Part shown: positions 17,290 through 23,555 of the stretch, one piece after another
How positions within the stretch are numbered: position 1 is the stretch's first letter
Layout: every line of letters starts with the position of its first letter
Origin: Myroides injenensis M09-0166
Lineage (GTDB): Bacteria > Bacteroidota > Bacteroidia > Flavobacteriales > Flavobacteriaceae
Reading direction: 5' to 3'
DNA length: 33,979 bases
Assembly (NCBI RefSeq): GCF_000246945.1
Contig: NZ_BAEX01000031.1
Location: forward strand, 1 to 33,979
Notes under the pieces: model-generated
What the model was told of the DNA's origin: nothing
The model's database searches: none
The model's input: only the letters and a program-made list of their open reading frames with translations
Translations under genes and position numbers: made by a program

Positions 17290-17757
17290 ATGATAGAAAT
17301 TGAAAGAAAATTTTTACTTAACAATAAAAATTTTGTCCAACAAGCCTACAAATATAACCATATTGCTCAAGGTTATTTAAACTCGAATCCTGAAAGAACT
17401 GTGCGAATCAGAATTAAAGATCAACAAGCCTATATTACAATCAAAGGCAAAAGTAATCAAGCAGGCACTAGCCGATTTGAATGGGAAAAAGAAATACCAT
17501 TAGAGGAAGGTAAACAACTAATTTCGCTATGTGAAGATTTTATTATTGAGAAAACAAGATATCTCGTAAAATCAAATCATCATATCTTCGAAATAGACGT
17601 ATTTCATGGAAAAAATGAGGGATTAATAATGGCCGAAATTGAACTTCAAAATGAAAATGAAGACTTTGAAAAACCAGAATGGTTAGGAAAAGAAGTAACT
17701 GGTGATAAGAGATATTACAATTCTTATTTATCAACTACGCCCTATAAAAATTGGTAG
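17290..17757 (+). CDS. CYTH-domain protein (triphosphate tunnel metalloenzyme family)
   Basis: Cytoplasmic protein of 155 residues with the CYTH signature ExExK at the N-terminus (MIEIERKF: Glu3, Glu5, Lys7). Further tunnel residues follow the family pattern: RTVRIRI near 37, YITIKGK near 50, FEWEKEIP near 65 and AEIELQNE near 117. Single-domain bacterial members act on inorganic tripolyphosphate or other triphosphates, some on ATP; the substrate here is not predictable. Length is normal for the single-domain type. It is divergent from the Gcr-like gene and convergent with the rlpA pair, only 5 bases from the end of the latter, with no clear terminator between. Confidence 0.88.
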   Translation: MIEIERKFLLNNKNFVQQAYKYNHIAQGYLNSNPERTVRIRIKDQQAYITIKGKSNQAGTSRFEWEKEIPLEEGKQLISLCEDFIIEKTRYLVKSNHHIFEIDVFHGKNEGLIMAEIELQNENEDFEKPEWLGKEVTGDKRYYNSYLSTTPYKNW

Positions 17758-17762
17758 AGGGA

Positions 17763-18167
17763 TTACTTTTTTAAAATCTTTATATCCACATTTAATAAAC
17801 CATGATCCTTATTATCTGTAATACGCATAAAGGCCTTTTTTGATAAATCGATTTCTCTCCCTTTTACAAAAGGGCCTCTATCATTGATTTTTACTTTTAC
17901 AGATTTTTTATTTTTTTTATTCGTGACGCGAACAACTGTTCCAAAAGGTAGTGACTTATGTGCGGCGGTTAACCTCGAATTGTGGAATTTTTCCCCACTT
18001 GCTGTACGCCTTCCATTAAATTTTTTGTGGTAATAACTTGCAACAACATTGTTTTTATAATTTCCTTTTTCTGAATTAAAAGCACTTTTTGAACTATTAC
18101 AGCTTATTAAAAAAACAGAAAAGAGCAGTGTTAGGCAAATAGATTTTAATAGATGTTTAGTTCTCAC
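17763..18167 (-). CDS. RlpA-like lipoprotein, septal ring lytic transglycosylase family (downstream copy)
   Basis: Small envelope lipoprotein of 134 residues with a double-psi beta-barrel domain. A lipobox (FLISC, Cys23) predicts lipid anchoring. The residues reported as catalytic in RlpA all have counterparts: Glu59 in ASGEKF, His70 in [11 protein letters not shown] and Asp96 in NDRGPF. It would cleave naked glycan strands in peptidoglycan. There is no SPOR domain, so septal targeting would need another route. The start is GTG at 18165-18167 and overlaps the upstream rlpA paralogue by 11 bases, suggesting translational coupling. Convergent with the CYTH gene. Confidence 0.87.
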   Translation of the reverse strand: MRTKHLLKSICLTLLFSVFLISCNSSKSAFNSEKGNYKNNVVASYYHKKFNGRRTASGEKFHNSRLTAAHKSLPFGTVVRVTNKKNKKSVKVKINDRGPFVKGREIDLSKKAFMRITDNKDHGLLNVDIKILKK

Positions 18168-18645
18168 TACTTGTTAGTTTTTCAATTTTTACATCTAAAA
18201 CACCACGAGCCTTGTTATCCGTTAATTCAAAAAAAGCTTGTTTTGAAAGATCTATTCCACGCCCTTTTACGAAAGGACCTCTATCGGTAATTGTGAGTAT
18301 TACTGATCGTTTATTTTTAACATTAGTTACCTTTACTTTTGTCCCAAAAGGCAATGTTCTATGGGCTGCAGTGTATTTTTTATTATCAAAGACTACTCCA
18401 CTAGCTGTTTTTTTACCAGTAAATTTATCGTGATAATAAGATGCTTTTGTTTCCTCATCCACTAGTTCCAAATCATCATCTTCTTCGTCATCAAATACAA
18501 TCGAATCATTAAATTCTCTTAAGGTATCAGCTGAGATAACTGGTACTAAATTTTTAATATGATTGTCTTTAAATACAATATTCCCTGATGTAAAACTGTA
18601 CATCATAAAAACAACCAAAATAAATAGATAACTTTTAAATTTCAT
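18157..18645 (-). CDS. RlpA-like protein (upstream copy, catalytic Glu replaced)
   Basis: Envelope protein of 162 residues with the chosen ATG at 18643-18645: signal peptide (about 1-21, [10 protein letters not shown] onward), an acidic linker ([15 protein letters not shown]), then a double-psi beta-barrel with [11 protein letters not shown] (His95) and TDRGPF (Asp121). The Glu of the ASGE motif is Val84 (ASGVVF), so the key acid seen in the downstream copy is missing; activity may be lost or changed. The frame continues to 18714, but that start sits inside the terminator of the previous gene, and the hydrophobic segment would then no longer be N-terminal. First gene of a two-gene rlpA operon. 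Confidence 0.85.
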   Translation of the reverse strand: MKFKSYLFILVVFMMYSFTSGNIVFKDNHIKNLVPVISADTLREFNDSIVFDDEEDDDLELVDEETKASYYHDKFTGKKTASGVVFDNKKYTAAHRTLPFGTKVKVTNVKNKRSVILTITDRGPFVKGRGIDLSKQAFFELTDNKARGVLDVKIEKLTSSEN

Positions 18646-18694
18646 ACTTCCGATTATTGAAGAGCCGATATTTATAGGCAATAAATATACCAAA

Positions 18695-18724
18695 CAAAAA
18701 AAGGAGCTCAACATGAGCTCCTTT
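18695..18724 (-). terminator. terminator of the four-helix membrane protein gene
   Basis: Perfect 11-bp stem AAAGGAGCTCA / TGAGCTCCTTT (18700-18710 with 18714-18724), three-base loop, T run on the minus strand. Confidence 0.88.
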
Positions 18725-18744
18725 AGTCAATATATAATTCTAAT

Positions 18745-19185
18745 TTATGCAAATAAACTTGGTAACCACATTTTCCAAGGAATTCTTGATAAAAGCAAGA
18801 TTAAACCTAACGTATAAAAAATAGCGAATTTCTTAAACTTAGCTTTACTATCTGTAGCCTTTTTATGTTTAGACCAACCAATTGTAATTAATACAATAGC
18901 AATAATATTAACCAATGGATGCTCTACAGCATATAATCTTAATAAAGGATCTTTCATTGCTACACCAAAACTTTGAACCATTGGTGAAACAAAATAAAGA
19001 ATCAATCCTAGTAATAATTGAATGTGACAAAAAATCAATCCAAATAAACCTAACTTTCTATCTTTTTCAGTAAACTCTCTGTTTGTCGCAAGACCTGAAA
19101 AAGCATTGATAACTACTATCAAAAGAAAAATAAGAGCTAAATATGCAACTCCTGAATGTGCTTGTTTAATAATATTGTAAAACAT
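18745..19185 (-). CDS. four-helix inner-membrane protein, cytochrome b-like, function unknown
   Basis: A 146-residue protein made almost wholly of four transmembrane helices (about 12-32, 47-67, 90-107 and 122-140) joined by short charged loops. His10 (KQAHSG), His54 (IFCHIQL), His89 (VEHPLV) and His106 (SKHKK) sit near helix ends, which recalls small cytochrome b-type proteins, but a haem role is only inference. Similar short proteins are common in Flavobacteriia under varying names. It is a single-gene unit with a good promoter and a strong terminator. I do not recognise a specific function. Confidence 0.7.
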   Translation of the reverse strand: MFYNIIKQAHSGVAYLALIFLLIVVINAFSGLATNREFTEKDRKLGLFGLIFCHIQLLLGLILYFVSPMVQSFGVAMKDPLLRLYAVEHPLVNIIAIVLITIGWSKHKKATDSKAKFKKFAIFYTLGLILLLSRIPWKMWLPSLFA

Positions 19186-19207
19186 ATTGATGTTATTAGT
19201 TTATACG

Positions 19208-19236
19208 CAAATATACTTAAAACTCTTATAAGGCAA
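19208..19236 (-). promoter_or_regulatory. promoter of the four-helix membrane protein gene
   Basis: TATATTTG (-7, 19208-19215) and TTG (-33, 19234-19236) with an 18-base spacer, 22 bases before the ATG. The rest of the 19186-19451 gap shows nothing else. Confidence 0.65.
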
Positions 19237-19451
19237 TCTCACCTCTTTTTCTTTAAAATGAATCTTAATAAGGATTTTAAAAACGGTAATCAATTATAAA
19301 TCAACAAGATAAAATAGCTCTGACAATTAATAGAAAAAGAATCAATAGTTTTTTTAAAACTTTTAACTTATTGAGAATAGAAACAACCACTTGATTATAA
19401 GTAAAATAAATAAAAAAAGATATATTTAGGTATTCAAAGATTATACATTAG

Positions 19452-19712
19452 ATGCTTATTCTTAAAACATACATAATTCCTGTTTTCATAATTACTATTG
19501 TTCTTTCCTTAGTAATGATCGATGTATTTGTATTGGTGATCCCAATACTCTCTGTCTTGATATATGCTATCTACTTTTATTCATTTAAAAGACATGAATT
19601 TTATTTTATCAAAAACAATAAAATAAATCTATATAAACTAGGCTTTATCATTCTCTTTATAAATTCAATGATGGCAATGACATTAAGATTTATCATTCAA
19701 AAAATATTTTAG
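19452..19712 (+). CDS. small three-helix membrane protein, partner of the ABC ATPase
   Basis: An 86-residue, very hydrophobic protein with three likely transmembrane segments (about 4-24, 26-44 and 63-82) and a short basic loop (FKRHEFYFIKNNKINLYK). No family is recognised. It ends two bases before the ABC ATPase start, so the two are almost certainly translated from one message. It is far too small for a normal ABC permease, so it might be a membrane anchor or minimal partner. AT-rich like the surrounding intergenic DNA, so the reading frame itself is less certain than its neighbours; the tight junction is the main support. Confidence 0.6.
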   Translation: MLILKTYIIPVFIITIVLSLVMIDVFVLVIPILSVLIYAIYFYSFKRHEFYFIKNNKINLYKLGFIILFINSMMAMTLRFIIQKIF

Positions 19713-19714
19713 CT

Positions 19715-20308
19715 ATGTCACACCATTTTGAATTAGATAGTTTAATCTATGAAGTAAATAATAAGAAAATATTGCAGAACATTTACCTATGTGGTAAGAC
19801 AAATGATATTATTGGAATTACAGGAAGGAATGGTAGTGGTAAATCATCGTTGCTGAAAATACTATTTGGAACTGTAAAAGCCACTCAACTTTTTATAAAT
19901 ATTGATAATAATGTGATTTTAAAGAGAGATAAGTTAAGTAACTATTTTAGCTATAAGCCACAATTTATAATGTTTCCTAAACACGTTAAAATAAAAGATA
20001 TCGTTTCTAAAGACGTAATAGATCTTATGGAGTTACATTTCAATATAAACACAAAAATCAGCACCCTATCAAATGGTGAGCAACAACTTATACAAACACT
20101 ATATGTATTAAATCTACCTCAACCCTTTTGTTTATTAGATGAACCTTTTGTAGCCGTTTCTCCTATAATACGAGAAAAATTATCGCATTATATACAAGAA
20201 AAAGCAAAGTCTAAAATGATAATAATAGTTGACCATGCAACAGAATATTTAGAAAAAACATGTACTGTTATTTATAATTTAGACGAAGGGACTCTTAGAC
20301 ATAAATAA
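19715..20308 (+). CDS. compact orphan ABC-type ATPase
   Basis: ABC ATPase of only 197 residues with all key motifs: Walker A GRNGSGKSS (37-45), Q-loop Gln83 (SYKPQF), signature LSNGEQQ (118-124), Walker B FCLLDEPF with Glu143, and H-loop His174 (VDHA). The segment between Q-loop and signature is short, so the helical subdomain is reduced. No standard permease is encoded nearby; the only partner is the 86-residue membrane protein two bases upstream. It could energise an importer or exporter encoded elsewhere, or do a non-transport job. Convergent with the M56 gene. Substrate unknown. Confidence 0.85.
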   Translation: MSHHFELDSLIYEVNNKKILQNIYLCGKTNDIIGITGRNGSGKSSLLKILFGTVKATQLFINIDNNVILKRDKLSNYFSYKPQFIMFPKHVKIKDIVSKDVIDLMELHFNINTKISTLSNGEQQLIQTLYVLNLPQPFCLLDEPFVAVSPIIREKLSHYIQEKAKSKMIIIVDHATEYLEKTCTVIYNLDEGTLRHK

Positions 20309-20368
20309 TTCTATTATCTACCAATACAATTACCTATAACAACATTTCGCATTAAAAATAAAACTAAT

Positions 20369-20402
20369 AAAAAAAGGACTTTGAATAAATATCAAAGCCC
20401 TT
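20369..20402 (-). terminator. terminator of the blaI-M56 operon
   Basis: Stem AAGGACTTTGA (20374-20384) with TCAAAGCCCTT (20392-20402), one mismatch, seven-base loop, A tract at 20369-20375 giving the T run on the minus strand. It lies between the convergent ABC and M56 genes. Confidence 0.75.
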
Positions 20403-20434
20403 ATATAAAACTAGTATTTAATTTTTATAAAAAA

Positions 20435-22171
20435 TCAATTATTAATTACAGCGGAATCATTATCAAATTTTACTTTTTCAGCTTTAATAACCCTATCTGA
20501 CTCATTTTTATTTCCATTAATAATAATATTAGGTTCTGAACTATCTATTTGTTCATCTTCGCCTCGTAAAATATATTCAATGACTCTTATAGAACCATCT
20601 GTATTAAATTTTTCTTGTGACTGAGACTTATTATATATTATTACTTTTTTTAAATCTTTAGGTGAAATATTTTTCACTTCTATATCTTCTAGAGTATAAA
20701 ATTTGCCTTGTAAATAAATCTTAGTATTTTTTAGAAAATCAGCATTACTTTTTTTTCTCTCTTCCTCAAAACTAGCTTGGCCTCTTCTTATACGATTCAA
20801 GTCAATTTCCCTCAACCTTTTTTCATTTTCAACACGTCTAGCAGCACTTTCCTCATTTAATTTTCTATTACGTTCTCTTATTTCTTCTGCTATTTTGGTG
20901 TTTTTTTCTTGAACTAGCGCGTTGTTTCTTTCTTTAATTTCATTGCGTTTTGACTCTATTTTAGCTTCTACCTCTTGTCGATATAAGTCCCTTTCCGCCT
21001 TCAATTCAGCTTGTTTATTTTCAAGTTCTTTGCGATGTAATTCCTTTTTCACCTTCAATTCAGCTTGTTTATTTTCAAGTTCTTTGCGATGTAATTCCCT
21101 TTTCACCTTTAGTTCAGCTTGTTTATTTTCAAGTTCTTTGCGCTTCAGTTCTACTTCTTTAGATAATTCATTTTCACTCTTGTAATCACTTGCCTCATCT
21201 TTAGTAATAGTTGATTGTTCCATATCCTTTTTTGTTATACCAGGATAATCTACGACAATAGTATCATCTTCTCTTTCTTGGTTACTAGCTATTTCTTGTG
21301 CCTTTACCTCTATTTGTAAAAAAAATACAAATAATGCTATAAAAGGACTTAATAATAAGAACTTCATTTTTTTCATAATTGTTGATTGTTGGTTATTTAA
21401 CATTAAAACACGTTTTTTTAAATCTGAATTCGAGAAAGTATTTACCATGTTATAGGGGATTACTTTGTCATACTCGAATTCGACTAATGCTCTTTGATAA
21501 TCATAGGTATCGACAAGTTCACTCACTTCTTTATCTACGATATACTCAAGATTCAGATTCATAGCTCTTTGCATTAATATTAATAATGGATTAAACCAAA
21601 ACAAATGTTTTAGAAATTCAATAAGTAATAAATCAATACTATGCTTTTGAACAATATGAATATTCTCATGCTGAATTATCAAATCAAGTCTATTAATGTT
21701 CTTGTAATTCAGAGGAAGAACAATCTTATTCCAAAATGAATAAGGATCATTCGTAGTTTCATCTATTAAGATATTGGGTAATAAGTTACTGACCGGCAAA
21801 CTCTTCAAATGCTTTCTTAATCGAATATATTTAGTAAAAAACCATATAAGAGCGATACTAGCTATAAGAATATAAATGAAAAATACCACTTCATCTACCG
21901 TCATTCTACTCCATAGTGTAGAAGTAGTTACATCAGATTGAGTCTCTTCAGCTAAGAGCATTATATCATTAAAGTTTACCTTTGTCTCTGGAACATAAAC
22001 GACCTTAGTAAAAGTGATAAGAGGTATTAAAAAGCTACCTAATATTCCACCTAGAAAGTAAAGTCTATTTGTTTTAACAAAAGTTTCTTTACGCAAAAAA
22101 ACACGATAAAAAAGATATAAAAAAGAAAGTAATAAATTGACTTTCAATATATAGATTAAAATAGGTGTCAT
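20435..22171 (-). CDS. BlaR1/MecR1-type M56 membrane metallopeptidase sensor with long coiled coil
   Basis: Integral membrane zinc protease of 578 residues, the likely signal sensor that relieves BlaI repression. Three or more helices precede the active site (about 4-24, 38-57, 93-112); the M56 zinc motif HENIH is at 168-172, with a further candidate ligand at Glu210 in NLEYIVDKEV. A last helix lies at about 270-288 (FLLLSPFIALFVFF). The rest is predicted periplasmic: a Lys/Glu-rich coiled coil (about 335-480) containing an 18-residue repeat (core RKELENKQAELK), and an unusual C-terminal tail with no penicillin-binding domain. So the signal is probably not a beta-lactam. It follows blaI by 28 bases. 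Confidence 0.88.
   Translation of the reverse strand: MTPILIYILKVNLLLSFLYLFYRVFLRKETFVKTNRLYFLGGILGSFLIPLITFTKVVYVPETKVNFNDIMLLAEETQSDVTTSTLWSRMTVDEVVFFIYILIASIALIWFFTKYIRLRKHLKSLPVSNLLPNILIDETTNDPYSFWNKIVLPLNYKNINRLDLIIQHENIHIVQKHSIDLLLIEFLKHLFWFNPLLILMQRAMNLNLEYIVDKEVSELVDTYDYQRALVEFEYDKVIPYNMVNTFSNSDLKKRVLMLNNQQSTIMKKMKFLLLSPFIALFVFFLQIEVKAQEIASNQEREDDTIVVDYPGITKKDMEQSTITKDEASDYKSENELSKEVELKRKELENKQAELKVKRELHRKELENKQAELKVKKELHRKELENKQAELKAERDLYRQEVEAKIESKRNEIKERNNALVQEKNTKIAEEIRERNRKLNEESAARRVENEKRLREIDLNRIRRGQASFEEERKKSNADFLKNTKIYLQGKFYTLEDIEVKNISPKDLKKVIIYNKSQSQEKFNTDGSIRVIEYILRGEDEQIDSSEPNIIINGNKNESDRVIKAEKVKFDNDSAVINN
21001..21162 (-). repeat. three 54-bp tandem repeats inside the M56 gene
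   Basis: The motif CAGCTTGTTTATTTTCAAG (plus-strand reading) recurs at 21007, 21061 and 21115, exactly 54 bases apart, with nearly identical sequence between. Each unit encodes 18 residues (LHRKELENKQAELKVKKE) of the coiled coil. Being a multiple of three, copy-number change would keep the frame. Confidence 0.9.
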
Positions 22172-22199
22172 AAGTTATAGAGGTATTATTTGGTTGATT

Positions 22200-22562
22200 C
22201 TATTTTCTATTCTTTTCTATAATTTGTAAAAGTTCATCTAGTTCGTCTTTAGATACTTTTTTATCCTTGACGAAAAAACTCACAAGATTACTAAATGAAT
22301 TGTCAAAGTATTTCTCCATTGTATCTTCCATAAACATTGTACGATATTGTTCTAGTGTAACGATTGGATAGTACTGGTGAGATTTCCCATAAGCCTTATA
22401 ACCAACAACTCCCTTATCTACGAGAATTCTAATAAAAGTAGATAATGTATTATAGTGTGGTTTTGGTTCAGGCATTTGATCTAATATATCATTGACAAAT
22501 CCTTTTTCTAACTTCCACAAAACGCGCATAATTTCTTCTTCTTTATTCGTCAGTTTTTCCAT
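22200..22562 (-). CDS. BlaI/MecI-family transcriptional repressor
   Basis: Winged-helix repressor of 120 residues, normal for BlaI/MecI. The DNA-binding part is at about 1-75 (LTNKEEEIMRVLWKLEKGFV, PHYNTLSTFIRILVDKGVVG), and the C-terminal helices form the dimer. In known systems it is cleaved when the membrane sensor is activated. It is the first gene of the operon, with the M56 sensor directly downstream. Its promoter lies within a 40-bp perfect inverted repeat, which strongly suggests autoregulation. What else it controls cannot be seen; no beta-lactamase gene is in the window. Confidence 0.92.
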   Translation of the reverse strand: MEKLTNKEEEIMRVLWKLEKGFVNDILDQMPEPKPHYNTLSTFIRILVDKGVVGYKAYGKSHQYYPIVTLEQYRTMFMEDTMEKYFDNSFSNLVSFFVKDKKVSKDELDELLQIIEKNRK

Positions 22563-22581
22563 GTCTATTTATTTTATGAGA

Positions 22582-22628
22582 CAAACATATAACTAATATT
22601 TTAGTTTTCAAACTAAAATATTAGTTAT
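22582..22628 (-). promoter_or_regulatory. blaI promoter overlapped by a double-dyad operator
   Basis: TATGTTTG (-7, 22582-22589) and TTG (-33, 22609-22611) with a 19-base spacer. The region 22589-22628 is a perfect inverted repeat with 19-base arms and a two-base centre. Each arm holds a near-palindrome, ACTAATATTTTAGT (22592-22605) and ACTAAAATATTAGT (22612-22625), 20 bases apart. Bound BlaI dimers would cover the spacer and the -33 element. Confidence 0.75.
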
Positions 22629-22756
22629 CAATAAAGTTATTTATGCCATAGTCAACACAGTGAAGGTTTTACTTGTAAAATTTATATGATTATAGAAATA
22701 TCTAGAATGCAATGTAATATTGTACTCTATTATTAATAATTCTTCAATTGTACATC

Positions 22757-22869
22757 TATATAATAAGTTCTTCAACATTACTATAACATTCCCTTGCTTT
22801 TGCTATCGTTTGTTGAAGAAATCTTAAAGAAGTAAGAGGTAACACCTTTTCTAATACAGATACATCTTT
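22757..22869 (-). other. possible short gene remnant in the 22629-22930 gap
   Basis: On the minus strand a stop-to-stop stretch of about 36 codons has a protein-like composition (LEKVLPLTSLRFLQQTIAKA, then RECYSNVEEL) in otherwise featureless AT-rich DNA. It has no start codon at its beginning and no recognised family. It may be a decayed gene end or chance. Confidence 0.2.
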
Positions 22870-22930
22870 CTAAAAATCGTCTGCAATTACGCTATATATT
22901 AATTCCAATATTTTCTTTTATAAAAAATGA

Positions 22931-22974
22931 GCACAAAAAAAACTCTTGTGAACATAACAACACAAGAGTTTTTT
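22931..22974 (-). terminator. terminator of the TonB receptor-thioredoxin operon
   Basis: Perfect 14-bp stem (22937-22950 with 22961-22974; AAAAAACTCTTGTG and complement), ten-base loop and flanking A/T tracts, about 110 bases after the thioredoxin stop. Confidence 0.8.
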
Positions 22975-23085
22975 AAAAGTCAGATTAATTGATTAAAAAT
23001 GATTATATCAAAGAGTACTATAAATTAATAACAAAAATAACCTACTACTTAATCTGACCATATTACTAACCTGCAAATAAAATGA

Positions 23086-23541
23086 TTAATTTATTGTACT
23101 TAGTAGTTTATTCATTTCTATAGGTCGCATATAGGCAAAATGTTGATATATTATTTGGTAATCTTCATTCAAGACAACAACTGCTGGATAAGCATTATCT
23201 TTTCCTAATGCTGTAGCCAATTCGTGAACACCAGATTTTATACCTTTTTTCTTAAAAGAGAATAAATGTTTTCTAAAATAGATATCACTCTCAGTTTCTG
23301 CATTAAACGAAACAAAATAAAAGTTTTCATTCAGGTTTTTCTGTACTTCTTTATCTGAGAATGTCTTACGCTCCATTAGAGCACAGTAACTACACCAATC
23401 TGTATGCAGAAAAACTACGACTGGTTTTGGATCTTTATTCATCAAAACCTCAAGTTCAGAGAAAGTTACTTCTCTTGGTTGACCTAAACAGTCAACCAAA
23501 GAGAAACAACTAACCATTAAAAAAAGTAAAAATCTCAACAT
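23086..23541 (-). CDS. secreted thioredoxin-fold protein (WCSYC)
   Basis: Envelope thioredoxin-like protein of 151 residues. A hydrophobic N-terminal signal (about 1-20) includes Cys12 (VSC) and Cys19; neither is a perfect lipobox, so lipoprotein status is open. The active site WCSYC is at about 49-53 (HTDWCSYC), followed by the family pattern (YPAVVVLNEDYQ with the cis-Pro). It resembles the DUF255/thioredoxin_7-like group, likely a periplasmic reductant. It starts 14 bases after the TonB receptor stop, so they share a message. The receptor has a CxxC in its plug, a possible substrate; that link is inference. Confidence 0.85.
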   Translation of the reverse strand: MLRFLLFLMVSCFSLVDCLGQPREVTFSELEVLMNKDPKPVVVFLHTDWCSYCALMERKTFSDKEVQKNLNENFYFVSFNAETESDIYFRKHLFSFKKKGIKSGVHELATALGKDNAYPAVVVLNEDYQIIYQHFAYMRPIEMNKLLSTIN

Positions 23542-23555
23542 CTTTTATATACTAA

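Noticed and set aside
21001-21162. CRISPR-like direct repeats
   Set aside because: The 54-bp units abut with no spacers and are coding coiled coil, so this is a coding minisatellite, not a CRISPR array.
20922-21185. 87-codon plus-strand frame full of Ser, Leu and Phe repeats
   Set aside because: It is the antisense shadow of the 54-bp repeats in the M56 gene.
20435-22562. Beta-lactam resistance sensor system
   Set aside because: The M56 protein has no penicillin-binding domain and no beta-lactamase or PBP2a-like gene is present, so a general BlaI/M56 signalling role is safer.
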